Notes: a model not told the origin generated them from the sequence alone. A stretch of 64,000 bases of DNA from Halobacteriales archaeon QS_6_64_34 (GCA_003020925.1 PXRT01000013.1:1-64000), one strand, 5' to 3'. Counted from the first letter of the stretch, positions 1 to 8,842 are shown. Made by a program: numbers and translations.

Positions 1-320
1 GCTCGACTACTGCGACTCGCTGCGCGCTTCACTCACTCCGTTCGTTGCAGTGCTTGCTTCGCCTCGTACGTCGAGCGGTCGGCCCCTTTCAGTCCCGCCC
101 ATACCGGTCGGGTAATCAGTACGGGTGGGACTGAAAGGGGCGTTGTCAGCGCTGTGCGCCGACTGCTCGGGAAAGCTCGCTCTCCCGGTGGCTGGCTTCG
201 GGAAGGCGGGCGACGTAAGCACCGCAGGCCGAAGGCCGAGGAGCGCAGCGAGCCCCCCGACCGAAGCCAGCCGGAGCTTTCTGGCTCTCTTCCGCGTTTT
301 CTACTAAACTAAACACTACT
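1..320. repeat. Composite inverted-repeat element, copy 1 (left arm cut by window edge)
   Basis: Two arms face each other around a short spacer (101-122). The left arm ends in GCCCCTTTCAGTCCCGCCC (82-100) and the right arm begins with GGGTGGGACTGAAAGGGG (123-140). The right arm holds a 12-bp stem, GGCTGGCTTCGG (190-201) with CCGAAGCCAGCC (261-272), then CTTTCTGGC and an A/T-rich end (297-320) that matches the inverted terminal repeat of the copies at 21458 and 59284. The left arm has a different stem: GTCGAGCGGTC at 70-80 pairs with GCTCGAC at position 1, and its continuation lies outside the window. Short overlapping open frames here (for example 125-307) have no protein-like features and are probably spurious. 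Confidence 0.8.
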
Positions 321-467
321 GTCTCGTTCGCTCCCGTCGCTTCAGCGTCCGCATCGTCCCACTGTCGCCGGCGAACTGTTCGAACTGCTCACAGCCCGCG
401 AGACTCCCAAGAACGACGGCGCCGGTCCCGGCTCGGAGCACCGTCCGTCGGGAAAATTCTGATTCAT
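321..467 (-). pseudogene. N-terminal fragment of a Tat-exported lipoprotein, truncated by the repeat
   Basis: Read leftward, one frame gives a twin-arginine signal peptide with lipobox: SRRTVLRAGTGAVVLGSLAG followed by Cys, then EQFEQFAGDSG. The likely start ATG (465-467) is one frame off, because the T-run just before the RR motif appears one base short. Restoring one T gives MNQNF joined to SRRTVLRAG. The frame ends in a TAG created by the terminal repeat of the adjacent element. So this is a doubly damaged gene start: a frameshift plus loss of the mature domain to the insertion. The rest would lie left of the window. The function of the mature protein is unknown. Confidence 0.6.
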
Positions 468-496
468 AAGGGCATGAACTGCCATGTGTGTAAACT

Positions 497-1855
497 ACCC
501 TACCCTACTTCGCTCGGGGGCAATGGCCCCGCTCGCTCGTTGAGGGGCGGGCTTTCGCGTGGACTCCCGTTCTACGCCTCAGATGAGGCGGGAAGGTCGT
601 ACTCTCCACTCACGTTCAGCGTCCCGCGATTCAAGCGCACGTCTACGGGTGCGCCTCCGTCGTCTGCGTTTTGCCGACGCCGGAGATACTGCAGTCCTCG
701 CCGTGGCGGTTGTCGTCGTGGGTAAACCCACAGGTCGAACACCGCTTCGAGGTGTTGCGTGGGTCCACTTGCACGGCCTCGACGCCCTGCTCTTTTGCTT
801 TGTAGGCGACGTACTCGTAGAGGCGACGGAACGCCCAGAGATGGTGCCACGACGCTTCTGGCACGTTCTCACGAATGTCGGTCAGGTCCTCGAACACGAT
901 ATGCGAACAGTCGTGAGTGAGGGCTTCGGCTACAATCTCGTTGGCGACACGATGCAGGAATATCTCGAAGCGTCCGTCCTCTTTACGCTCGACACCTGCT
1001 GTCGCGTCGTGGGCGGCCCGGGTTCCACACTGCTGAAGGTCGCCACGCCGTTGTTCGTACTCTCGCTTCCAATGATTGAACTCGTCTGCCGACCAGAACC
1101 GTCCGGTCGAAGCGACCGCGAGTTGGTTCACACCGAGGTCCACACCGAGGACTGTCCTGTGCCCGGTCGTGGTGTCGGTATCGTCGTCCTCTTTGAGCAT
1201 CGACGCATGGAGATACCAGTCACCGTCGCGTCGATGTAGAGTCGCCCGCCGAAACTCGTAGTCCTCGTTGGCGACGTACTTCGTCGGCGGTGTCTCGGGA
1301 TTCTCAGGGAGAATATAACCGCACTCGATTCGTCCGTCCGGTGTTGACAGCGAAACGTGGTCACGGTGGAACGTGGCGCTTCGCTTGTCGTAGACAGCGG
1401 TATCTGCCGTGAATTTCGGACGGGACGTATCTTGGCCGTTCTTGAGGCGTTCGACACCGCTTTTGATGGATTCGACGGCTTGGCGAATCCCTTTCTGGAC
1501 GAGGTTTGCGGTCAACTCCGTGTCCTCGCGTAGCTGGTCGTACAGCGCATTTTCGGCCTTAGCTTTCGATGTGACGTGGTAGCCGTCGTCACCGTGCCAG
1601 CACCACTCGCTCGCGGTGTTGGAACAGTATTTGAATTGCTCGATAGTCTCCCGAAGGTGTGCATCCGCTCCTTCGGGCGTGTCGAGCTTGATAACGGCGG
1701 TACGACGGTACCCCACGACATTTCACATGTCTTGGTGTAGCTACTTAATAGTTGGGAGTTAGCAGGCAACAGTCTGGCGGCTGGTTGATACCGGGTCGGC
1801 TTCCTCCCCACCCTACTTGCTCACCGCTGACGCGGTTCGCTCCTTGAGGGTGGGG
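497..1855 (-). mobile_element. IS200/IS605-group (IS1341-like) element, decayed
   Basis: A TnpB reading frame lies between two imperfect long hairpins of related sequence. The upstream end (1806-1855) folds as CCCCACCCT pairing with AGGGTGGGG, with an inner GCGG/CCGC stem. The downstream end (497-552) has an ACCCTACCCTACTTCGCTC arm pairing with a GAGGGGCGGGCT-type arm. Subterminal hairpins rather than terminal inverted repeats are the hallmark of this group. No TnpA (Y1 transposase) is present, so the element could move only in trans. Exact ends cannot be fixed without an empty-site comparison. Confidence 0.7.
572..1716 (-). pseudogene. tnpB: TnpB (OrfB) with out-of-frame deletion of the RuvC-III/zinc-finger region
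   Basis: TnpB is an RNA-guided nuclease with three RuvC motifs. Here the first 341 residues are intact: RuvC-I Asp in GVDLGVN (about D193), RuvC-II Glu in [10 protein letters not shown] (about E276) and the first zinc Cys pair CSTC (326-329). Compared with the complete paralogue at 12711-13955, about 22 codons following NRHGED are missing. The lost segment is the one holding the second CxxC and the DYNAAKN motif with the RuvC-III Asp. The frame then shifts and stops at 643. The original C-terminus (LQYLRRRQ onward, with [10 protein letters not shown]) can still be read in another frame down to 572. Cleavage activity should be lost. Guide-RNA-dependent binding cannot be excluded. Confidence 0.85.
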
Positions 1856-1971
1856 CCTCCGCCTCGAATTAGGTGAATAAAACTGACGGCAGACGCGACG
1901 CTCCGGCCAGCCCCATATGTCGGCCAGTTGTGCGGTCCCTCATTCCGACACAGCCCAGCACGGACCGGTGG

Positions 1972-1979
1972 CTTTTACG
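1972..1979 (+). promoter_or_regulatory. TATA box for fumC
   Basis: CTTTTACG lies 24-31 nt before the ATG at 2003, the spacing expected for a leaderless haloarchaeal transcript. This favours 2003 over the in-frame upstream start at 1928. Confidence 0.55.
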
Positions 1980-2002
1980 AGCGGGCGGCCGACCCCGAAC
2001 GT

Positions 2003-3409
2003 ATGAGCGACGAGTTCAGAACCGAACGCGATAGTCTCGGAGAGATGCAGGTGCCGGCCGACGCTTACTGGGGGGCCCAGACACAGCGGGCCATCGAGAA
2101 CTTCCCCATCAGCGACGTGACCTTCGGGCGCCGGTTCGTCCGCGCGCTCGGTATCGTCAAAAAGGCCGCCGCACAGGCAAATCAGGACCTCGGGCTCGTC
2201 GAGGCGGAAAAAGTCGACTGCATCGTCGAGGCCGCCGCCGAGGTCATCGCTGGCGACCACGACGACCAGTTCCCGGTCGACGTCTTCCAGACCGGATCGG
2301 GAACCTCGTCGAACATGAACGCAAACGAGGTCATCTCGAACCGGGCCACCGAGATGTACGGCGGCGATATCGGGTCTCGTGAGATTCACCCCAACGACCA
2401 CGTCAACTTCGGCCAGTCCTCCAACGACGTCATCCCGACAGCGATGCACGTCGCATCACTGGAGGCCGTCAACAAGGACGTCCTCCCGGCGCTGAAGACA
2501 CTGCGTGACGCGCTGGCCGAGAAGGAAGACGAGTTCGACACCGTCGTCAAGACCGGTCGGACCCACCTCCAGGACGCCACGCCTATCACACTGGGCCAGG
2601 AGTTCTCGGGCTACCGCACGCAGGTCGAGAAAGGCATCTCGCGGGTCCAGGACACGCAGGGCCGCCTCGCCGAACTGGCCCTCGGGGGGACTGCCGTCGG
2701 GACGGGACTGAACACCCATCCCGACTTCCCCGCGAAAGCAGCCGCGTACATCAGCGAGGAGACGGGTATCGGCTTCCGCGAGGCCGACAACCACTTCGAG
2801 GCCCAGGCGGCCCACGACGCGATGAGCGAGGCCCACGGCGCGCTGCGAACGGTGGCGGGGTCGCTGAACAAGATTGCAAACGACCTCCGGCTACTCGCGT
2901 CGGGCCCGCGCAACGGCCTCGGCGAAATCGACCAGCCCGAAAACCAGCCCGGCTCCTCCATCATGCCAGGGAAAATCAACCCCGTTGTCGCCGAGTCGGT
3001 GAATCAGCTGCACAAGCAGGTCGTCGGCAACGACGCCGCCGTCGCCGCCGGGGCGAGCGAGGGGCAAATCGACCTGAACCTCTACAAGCCCGTCCTGGCC
3101 TCGAACTTCCTGCAGTCCGCCCGCCTCATCGCCAACGGCAGCGAGGTCTTCGCCGAGAAGTTCGTCGCCAAACTCGAGGCCGACGCCGAGCACTGCGCCG
3201 AGCGCGTCGAGCAGTCGATGGCGCTGGCGACGGCGCTCAACCCCGCCATCGGCTACGACAAGGCCAGTAAGGTCGCAAAGAAAGCACTGGCGGAGGACGA
3301 GACTATTCGGGAGGTGGTGCTCGAAGAGGGGTACCTCGACGAGGACGAAGTCGACGCGGTGTTGGACCCCGAGAAGATGACCCATCGGGGGATTCTGGGC
3401 GATGAGTAG
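2003..3409 (+). CDS. fumC: Fumarate hydratase, class II
   Basis: The enzyme interconverts fumarate and malate in the TCA cycle. The 468-residue protein has the class II (aspartase/fumarase superfamily) layout. The TGSGTSSNMNANEV substrate-binding motif is near residue 97, the HPNDHVNFGQSSND block near 130, and the superfamily signature GSSIMPGKINPV near 317. Length is normal for the family. The ATG at 2003 (MSDEFRTERD) is chosen because a TATA-like element sits 24-31 nt upstream and the extension from 1928 has no conserved character. It is separated from the next gene by about 140 bp and appears monocistronic. Aspartase is the main alternative within the superfamily, but the sequence reads as a standard haloarchaeal FumC. 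Confidence 0.95.
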   Translation: MSDEFRTERDSLGEMQVPADAYWGAQTQRAIENFPISDVTFGRRFVRALGIVKKAAAQANQDLGLVEAEKVDCIVEAAAEVIAGDHDDQFPVDVFQTGSGTSSNMNANEVISNRATEMYGGDIGSREIHPNDHVNFGQSSNDVIPTAMHVASLEAVNKDVLPALKTLRDALAEKEDEFDTVVKTGRTHLQDATPITLGQEFSGYRTQVEKGISRVQDTQGRLAELALGGTAVGTGLNTHPDFPAKAAAYISEETGIGFREADNHFEAQAAHDAMSEAHGALRTVAGSLNKIANDLRLLASGPRNGLGEIDQPENQPGSSIMPGKINPVVAESVNQLHKQVVGNDAAVAAGASEGQIDLNLYKPVLASNFLQSARLIANGSEVFAEKFVAKLEADAEHCAERVEQSMALATALNPAIGYDKASKVAKKALAEDETIREVVLEEGYLDEDEVDAVLDPEKMTHRGILGDE

Positions 3410-3520
3410 CGAGACATCGCCCAGTGGGCGAAGACTGAACTCTAATCGCCGACTCACACGCAGTGGCTGCTGACTGGTAACGAACCGGCGAGGAGGCAGC
3501 TAGTGATAAATAACAGGCAC

Positions 3521-3527
3521 TTTTTAT
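3521..3527 (+). promoter_or_regulatory. TATA box for the HalOD1 gene
   Basis: TTTTTAT is centred about 26 nt before the ATG at 3550, consistent with leaderless transcription. Confidence 0.55.
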
Positions 3528-3549
3528 CGGGGCGCCGTCGGGCACTTAC

Positions 3550-3852
3550 ATGTCCCACAGTGACGGCGATGTCAGCGAATCCGAGTCGGACGTACACCAC
3601 CGGGATATATTTCAGGACGAGACTGCAGAGCCGACGACGGAACTGGTGACCATCGTCGCCGAGCTCAAAGGCGTCGAACAGACCGACCTCAAACCGCTGC
3701 ACAACTGGGCAGACCACCTCACCGAACACCTCTACTCGTCGCCGCCACCAGCCGAATCACAGGCGGTCGTCGAGTTCAGCTACGAGGGGTATCGCATCAC
3801 GCTGTATCAGGACGGCCAGGCCGTCCTCATGGGTCGCTCCACGTCGGAGTAA
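3550..3852 (+). CDS. HalOD1-type output-domain protein
   Basis: A 100-residue acidic protein. After a 30-residue polar leader, residues about 30-98 read as a HalOD1 domain: TELVTIVAELKGVEQTDLKP, then a PLHNWADHLTEHL helix and the paired strands VEFSYEGYRITLY and GQAVLMG. HalOD1 is a Halobacteria-specific domain often found alone or as the output module of two-component proteins. Its biochemical role is not established. The gene has its own TATA box and stands alone between fumC and gatE, about 70 bp ahead of the latter. Confidence 0.8.
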   Translation: MSHSDGDVSESESDVHHRDIFQDETAEPTTELVTIVAELKGVEQTDLKPLHNWADHLTEHLYSSPPPAESQAVVEFSYEGYRITLYQDGQAVLMGRSTSE

Positions 3853-3924
3853 GAACGCGACGGGCAGCGGGCGTGCCGGGCCGAAGGGTGCGTTTTTTGG
3901 CCCCCGGTCCCGCAGTCGTCGGTA

Positions 3925-5853
3925 ATGACCGACGCCGACTTCGACTACGAGGCGCTGGGACTCGTAGCCGGCCTGGAGATTCACCAGCAGCTCGATACGG
4001 CCACGAAGCTGTTCTGTGCGTGTCCGACCGAGCTGCGCGAGCCCGAGGCCGCCGACCACAACTTCACGCGCTATCTCCACCCGACGAAAAGCGAGCTGGG
4101 CGAGATAGACGACGCCGCCTTAGAAGAGAGCATGGTCGACCGGGAGTTCGAGTATCTCGCCTACGACACCACCTGTCTGGTCGAGGAGGACGACGAACCG
4201 CCGGGCCGGGTCGACCGGGAGGCCATGGAGACGGCCATGGAAATCGGCCAGCTGATGGATATGAACGTCGTCGACCGGGTCAACGTGATGCGGAAAATCG
4301 TCGTTGATGGCTCCAACACCACGGGCTTTCAGCGCTCGATGCTGGTCGCCAACGACGGCGAGATAGCGACGAGTGAGGGGTCGGTCGGCATCGAGGATAT
4401 GCTGCTGGAAGAGGAGTCCTGCCAGCGTATCGAGGAGACCGATTCGGGTGTCCGCTTCTCGCTCGACAGACTCGGGATTCCGCTGGTCGAAATCGGGACC
4501 AAACCCGACATCAGTTCGCCCGAGCAGGCCCGCGAAGCCGCCGAGCGCATCGGGATGTTGTTGCGTTCGACGGGCAAGGTCAAGCGCGGCCTCGGGACGA
4601 TTCGCCAGGACGTCAACGTCTCCATCGCCGAGGGCGCCCGCATCGAGCTGAAAGGCGTCCAGAGCCTCGACGACATCGACGACCTGGTTCACAACGAGGT
4701 CCGCCGGCAGGTCGAACTCGTCGACATCGCCGGAAAACTGAGCGAACGCGACGCTGCGGTCGGGGAGCCACAGGACGTGACCGAGGTGTTCGAGGATAGC
4801 GAGGCACAGAGCGCCTCGGACGCTGCGAGCGGGCAGGGCCCGCGAGCAGACACCGACTCGGGCGTCATCGGCAACGCCCTGTCCGACGGCGGCGAGGTCC
4901 ACGCCGTTCGGCTGGACGGGTTCGACGGCCTCGTCGGCCGGGAGATACAGCCCGACCGCAGGCTGGGGACGGAGTTTTCCGACCACGCCAAGCGCCACGG
5001 CGCCGGCGGCATCTTCCATACGGACGAACTGCCGGCCTACGGCGTCACCCAGGACGAGGTCGAAGCGCTTCGCGAGGCCGTCGACGCCGGCCCCGAGGAC
5101 GCCGTAGCCCTCGTGGCGGACGACCCACAGACCGCCGAGCTGGCAATCGAGGCCGTCGTCGAGCGGGCCCACACGGCGATGGACGGCGTGCCCGAGGAGA
5201 CTCGCGACGCCTTGCAGGACGGCACGTCCCGCTATCTCAGGCCGCTGCCCGGCGCGGCGCGGATGTACCCCGAGACAGACGTTCCACCCGTCGAACCGGA
5301 CCCGAGCGAGGTGGAGACGCCCGAGCTGCTGACCGAGAAGGTCGCCCGGTACGAGTCCGACTACGGCCTCGATTCGGGGTTGGCCAAACAGGTGGCCTAC
5401 GGCCAGCGGTGGCCGCTGTTCGAGGCGGTCGTCGCCGAAGGCGTCGACGCGACGCTGGCTGCGGGGGTCCTCGAATCGACGCTGACCGAACTCCGTCGGG
5501 ACGACGTGGCCGTCGAGCACCTCACCGACGCCCACCTTCGGGAGACGCTCGAACTCGTCGACGGCGGCGACGTCCCCCGTGAGGGCCTCGAGGACCTCCT
5601 CGCGGCGCTGGCCGAGAACCCCGACCTCACCGCCGAGGAGGCCGTCGAGCAAGAGGGGCTCGGCGGCGTCAGCAACGACGAGGTGCGCGAAGCCGTCGTC
5701 GAGGTCGTCGAGCGCAACGCCGACCAGGTCGAGAGCGAGGGGATGGGCGCATTCTCGGGCCTGATGGGTGAGTGTATGGGTGCCCTGCGCGGGAAAGCCG
5801 ACGGGGACACCGTCAGTAGCGTGTTGCGAGAGGAGATTCAAAAGCGGGTCTGA
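3925..5853 (+). CDS. gatE: Glu-tRNA(Gln) amidotransferase subunit E
   Basis: GatE is the tRNA-recognition and kinase subunit of the archaea-specific GatDE amidotransferase, which converts Glu-tRNA(Gln) to Gln-tRNA(Gln). The 642-residue protein starts with the GatB/GatE cradle (GLVAGLEIHQQLDT near residue 15, LFCACPTELR) and continues with RIELKGVQSLDDID. The middle region corresponds to the AspRS-like insertion that separates GatE from GatB. A C-terminal YqeY-like helical tail begins near residue 490 and ends at GECMGALRGKADG. Length is normal. The partner gatD is not in the window. A T-rich element (GCGTTTTTTGGC, about 3891-3902) lies 23-34 nt upstream of the ATG. Confidence 0.95.
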   Translation: MTDADFDYEALGLVAGLEIHQQLDTATKLFCACPTELREPEAADHNFTRYLHPTKSELGEIDDAALEESMVDREFEYLAYDTTCLVEEDDEPPGRVDREAMETAMEIGQLMDMNVVDRVNVMRKIVVDGSNTTGFQRSMLVANDGEIATSEGSVGIEDMLLEEESCQRIEETDSGVRFSLDRLGIPLVEIGTKPDISSPEQAREAAERIGMLLRSTGKVKRGLGTIRQDVNVSIAEGARIELKGVQSLDDIDDLVHNEVRRQVELVDIAGKLSERDAAVGEPQDVTEVFEDSEAQSASDAASGQGPRADTDSGVIGNALSDGGEVHAVRLDGFDGLVGREIQPDRRLGTEFSDHAKRHGAGGIFHTDELPAYGVTQDEVEALREAVDAGPEDAVALVADDPQTAELAIEAVVERAHTAMDGVPEETRDALQDGTSRYLRPLPGAARMYPETDVPPVEPDPSEVETPELLTEKVARYESDYGLDSGLAKQVAYGQRWPLFEAVVAEGVDATLAAGVLESTLTELRRDDVAVEHLTDAHLRETLELVDGGDVPREGLEDLLAALAENPDLTAEEAVEQEGLGGVSNDEVREAVVEVVERNADQVESEGMGAFSGLMGECMGALRGKADGDTVSSVLREEIQKRV

Positions 5854-5906
5854 ACTGACTCCCGACAGCCGATAGCTTTTCTATCCCACGCCCTGGTAGT
5901 AACCTC

Positions 5907-7382
5907 ATGTTCAACGTCGGGTCGCTGCCGTCGGTAGACGGTGTCGACCCAGGGTCGACGCTGCTCGTCGTCGGTCCGCCAATGACCGGTAAGCGATCAC
6001 TTACGATGGCGCTACTCGCGGACGGCGACGACTACGAGGGAATGGCGGTGGTCTCAACCGACGAGAGCGCCGCCGACATCCGCACGTCGCTGGCCGGCTA
6101 CGCCGAACAGCCAGCCGGTGACCTCCCGCTCGGTGTCATCGACTGTGTTGGAGACTCCCACGGCACCGGCGGTCTCGGTCCGCTCGATAGCCGCGTGAAC
6201 TCACCGGCTGACCTCACCGGTATCGGCATGCAGCTGACGACGCTCATGGAGCGGCTGTACAGCGAGGGCAGACCGCGAATTCGGGTCGGACTGCTCTCGC
6301 TGACGACGATGTCGATGTACGCCGAGCCGGAGCAGGTCGTACGGTTCCTCAACGTCATCACCGGCCGTATCAGCGAAGCGGACGGCCTTGGAATCATAGT
6401 GGCCCACTCAGATACGACAAACCGGGAACATCTCCAGCAGCTCCGCTCGTTCGTGGACGGCGTCGTCGAAGTCCGAGAAGGGAACGAGGGCACCGAACTG
6501 CGTGTCATCGGGCTCGGCGGAGAGAGTACTGAGTGGACGCCGTCCACCGTGGAGCCACGGACGACTCGCCAGACGGAGTCCGAGACGACAGCGGCGGCCA
6601 CCGAGGTGCCGGTTCCGGACTCGCTCCGGTCCATATTCGACAGCGTCCGGTCGGGTGCACCGACGCTGACTGTCTGTAACTACGACGGCCCCGAAGAGGC
6701 GATGGCTATTGTCGAACGGTACTTCGACCGGCACGGCGTCGAGGTTCGTGAGGCCACGATGGATGTCTCGGAGCCACGCTCCGTTGCACTCTTACACCAC
6801 GGCGACGACCTGCTCGCCAGCGAGACGGTGACCGCGCTGCTCGGGGCTATCGATATCAGGTCGTCGAAAAACGGGGAGTTCGCCGACAGGGAGACCAGCG
6901 ACCTCCTGACGAAACTGGACCGGTCGGTGTTCGGGGCCGCGGCGGCCGACCGGTCGCTCCTCGTCGACGTGAGTCACAGCATCGAACTGCTCGCCAACCG
7001 GAACGGGAGCGGGCGGCTCCACGCCGGCTTCCAGTCCCTCTCGAATCTGGTCGAGGACGAACAGGCGGCGCGGATTTACGAGCGCCTCGCTGGAAGCGGC
7101 GTCGATGTCCACGTCTACGGCGCGCCGGACACCGAGACCGCGATTCCGGGCGTAACAGTCCACGAGGAGGACAACGACGAGATGGCCAAGTCCTGGTTCG
7201 TCGTCTACGATGGCGGCGGTGACCCGGACCAGCGAGCCGCGTTGCTCGCGCTCGAACGCGGCTCCAGCGGCGAGTTCGAGGGGTTCTGGACCTACGACAG
7301 CGACATCGGCGGCCGACTCGACGCCTATCTCACCGAGACCTACACCGGCGCGTCGGTAGCGGACGGGCAGAGCGCGGACTGA
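5907..7382 (+). CDS. RecA/KaiC-like ATPase fused to a DICT sensory domain
   Basis: The 491-residue protein has two parts. Residues about 10-205 form a RecA-fold module of the haloarchaeal KaiC-like type. It has a degenerate P-loop, GPPMTGKRS (Arg where Ser/Thr is usual, residues about 23-31), a DESAADIR helix and an IIVAHSD strand. A proline/threonine-rich linker follows. From about 236 comes SLRSIFDSVRSGAPTLTVCN and LLHHGDDLLASETVTALLGA, which resembles the DICT domain described in diguanylate cyclases and two-component proteins. The C-terminal 120 residues are unassigned. A TATA-like GCTTTTCTAT lies 25-35 nt upstream of the ATG. It is probably a signalling or regulatory ATPase; no pathway can be named from the context. 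Confidence 0.7.
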   Translation: MFNVGSLPSVDGVDPGSTLLVVGPPMTGKRSLTMALLADGDDYEGMAVVSTDESAADIRTSLAGYAEQPAGDLPLGVIDCVGDSHGTGGLGPLDSRVNSPADLTGIGMQLTTLMERLYSEGRPRIRVGLLSLTTMSMYAEPEQVVRFLNVITGRISEADGLGIIVAHSDTTNREHLQQLRSFVDGVVEVREGNEGTELRVIGLGGESTEWTPSTVEPRTTRQTESETTAAATEVPVPDSLRSIFDSVRSGAPTLTVCNYDGPEEAMAIVERYFDRHGVEVREATMDVSEPRSVALLHHGDDLLASETVTALLGAIDIRSSKNGEFADRETSDLLTKLDRSVFGAAAADRSLLVDVSHSIELLANRNGSGRLHAGFQSLSNLVEDEQAARIYERLAGSGVDVHVYGAPDTETAIPGVTVHEEDNDEMAKSWFVVYDGGGDPDQRAALLALERGSSGEFEGFWTYDSDIGGRLDAYLTETYTGASVADGQSAD

Positions 7383-7468
7383 TACTGCCGGCTGTAACAG
7401 ACTGAAGGAATTTGCCACCCCGGGGTGACAAATATCTTTACGAACTTACAGCCGGCAGTATGAGCCGG

Positions 7469-8209
7469 TCAGTCGTCCGTCTCGTCAGTGCGACCGGCCC
7501 GCTCGATTCGCCCACGAGCGCGCCGGAACACGCCTCGCAGCGTCTTGGCCTCCCGGCCCGTGGGGTGGGCGCGGCCGACCAGTCGCCGGAAGAGGCGCTT
7601 GACCCGGTGGCGTTTCTCCTCGGGATGGTCGATGCTGTCGAGGAAAGTCGCGAACTCCTCGTGGAGCCCCTCGACGGCCCGCTCGTCGGCTCTGGCATGG
7701 AGGTCCTCGGGGTGCTGGTCGCGGTCGAGGGTCAGGTCCCGCAGTTCATAGAGGACGATTGTCGCGGCCTGGCCCAGATTCAGGACGGGATAGTCGGCGC
7801 TGGCCGGAATCGAGCAGATTTCGTCCAGCCGTTCGAGTTCGTCGTTGGTCAGGCCGACCCGCTCGCGGCCGAAGACGACGCAGGTGTCGGCCTCGACGCC
7901 GGATAAGGAGTCGGCCAGTTCGGCCGGCGTCTTCGCGGGGTAGCGGACGTGGCTGGCGTCGTTCTCGTTCGTCGTCGCGGTGCAGGCGACCGTGTGGTAG
8001 CTCTCGACGAGATAGTCGAAGCTCACCTCGCGGGCCTGGGGCAGGATGTCCTCGCGGGCCTGGCCGGCGAAGCCGTAGGCCTCGCCGTCGGGGTCGAGTT
8101 CCGGCGGGTCCACGAGCAGCAGTTCCGACAGGCCGAAGTTCTTCATCGACCGGGCAATGGTCCCGACGTTGCCGGGGGTCTCGGCGTCGACGATTGCGAC
8201 CGAAATCAT
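7469..8209 (-). CDS. TrmJ-like SPOUT RNA 2'-O-methyltransferase
   Basis: A 246-residue TrmH/SpoU-class methyltransferase. It starts with [20 protein letters not shown] (motif 1) and contains [15 protein letters not shown] (motif 2, near residue 112) and [17 protein letters not shown] (motif 3, near 130), which together form the SAM-binding trefoil knot. The C-terminal 80 residues are charged and helical, as in TrmJ proteins that modify position 32 of tRNA. The start codon overlaps the stop of the upstream gene (8206-8730) by 4 nt, indicating translational coupling. The exact RNA target is inferred from family resemblance. Confidence 0.8.
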   Translation of the reverse strand: MISVAIVDAETPGNVGTIARSMKNFGLSELLLVDPPELDPDGEAYGFAGQAREDILPQAREVSFDYLVESYHTVACTATTNENDASHVRYPAKTPAELADSLSGVEADTCVVFGRERVGLTNDELERLDEICSIPASADYPVLNLGQAATIVLYELRDLTLDRDQHPEDLHARADERAVEGLHEEFATFLDSIDHPEEKRHRVKRLFRRLVGRAHPTGREAKTLRGVFRRARGRIERAGRTDETDD

Positions 8210-8730
8210 ATGTCCAGGTCGTCGAGGTTGACGTCCATCGCGTCGAGGGCCTCCTCTTCGAGCCCCTCGATTTCCGCCTCGAAGCCGGGGATGGCCTCGT
8301 TGCGGTCGGGGGCGTCCGGCAGCGAGGTCGGCTCCTCGTCGACGTGTTCGAGGCCTTCGTACCCTTCAGGTGCCCGGTTGCCGTCGAGGAACCATTGATG
8401 GAAGGCATCCCGGAGTTCGAGGTCACCGGCCAAATCAGCCCCGCCCTCCTCGCGGAACCAGTAGAGGAAGTCCGGCTCGTGGGCCGAACACAGTATCACC
8501 TCGCCGCGTGGCTCCCCGTAGATTACCTCGGCGACGTTGCACTCCTCGATTCGGTCCTCGCCGTAGGCCAGCCAGCAGGCGTCACAGGGGTCGACGACGC
8601 GGTCGGCGAGCACGAGGATGCGCCGGCGGTCCTCCGGTTCCAGCGTCGCCAGCGGGCGCACCCGCCCGTCCTCGCCGAGTACGTCCTCGTCGAACCGCCA
8701 GCCGCGCAACCCGATGTTGACCTTGCCCAT
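8206..8730 (-). CDS. Conserved haloarchaeal protein with Cys/His pairs, coupled to the RNA methyltransferase
   Basis: A 174-residue acidic protein that I do not recognise. It carries DPCDACW near residue 48, NVAEVIYGE, and [13 protein letters not shown] near 80, so a Cys2-Cys/His metal site is possible. The C-terminus is a run of acidic residues ending in VNLDDLDI. It is the first gene of a two-gene operon with the TrmJ-like enzyme (4-nt overlap). A TATA-like CTTTTAATC (8752-8763 on the opposite strand) lies about 27 nt before the ATG and supports this start. A role in RNA modification is suggested only by the coupling. Confidence 0.75.
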   Translation of the reverse strand: MGKVNIGLRGWRFDEDVLGEDGRVRPLATLEPEDRRRILVLADRVVDPCDACWLAYGEDRIEECNVAEVIYGEPRGEVILCSAHEPDFLYWFREEGGADLAGDLELRDAFHQWFLDGNRAPEGYEGLEHVDEEPTSLPDAPDRNEAIPGFEAEIEGLEEEALDAMDVNLDDLDI

Positions 8731-8829
8731 ACGCTACGGTTGGGCGACTGCGAGATTAAAAGGGCGCGATGTCCGGACTCCCCCGGACGACCCCCATTCG
8801 TCAGATGGCGGCAGTATGTTATCCAGGTA

Positions 8830-8842
8830 CACACCAGGTGTG
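8830..8842. promoter_or_regulatory. Perfect palindrome between divergent genes, operator candidate
   Basis: CACACCAGGTGTG is a perfect 6-bp inverted repeat around one base. A further half-site, GGTGTGA, follows about 40 bp later (8879-8885). Between them lies a TATA-like GCTTATACC (8854-8862). The stretch 8764-8940 has no credible open frame. Downstream of the TATA-like element a GGCAC/GTGCC pair could form a hairpin. These features suggest a regulated promoter or a small RNA, but this is inference. Confidence 0.35.

Noticed and set aside
125-307. Small proteins encoded by the repeat arms (GLKGALSALCADCSG type)
   Set aside because: The frame is not preserved between copies, whereas stem pairing is. 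The apparent peptides differ wholly between arms with different stems. RNA or DNA structure explains the conservation better.
1928-2002. N-terminal extension of fumarase
   Set aside because: The TATA box at 1972-1979 lies inside it and the extra 25 residues do not resemble FumC.
4120-5841. 573-codon open frame antisense to gatE
   Set aside because: It mirrors a well-supported GatE gene. Long antisense frames are expected in very GC-rich haloarchaeal DNA; the translation lacks any family motif.
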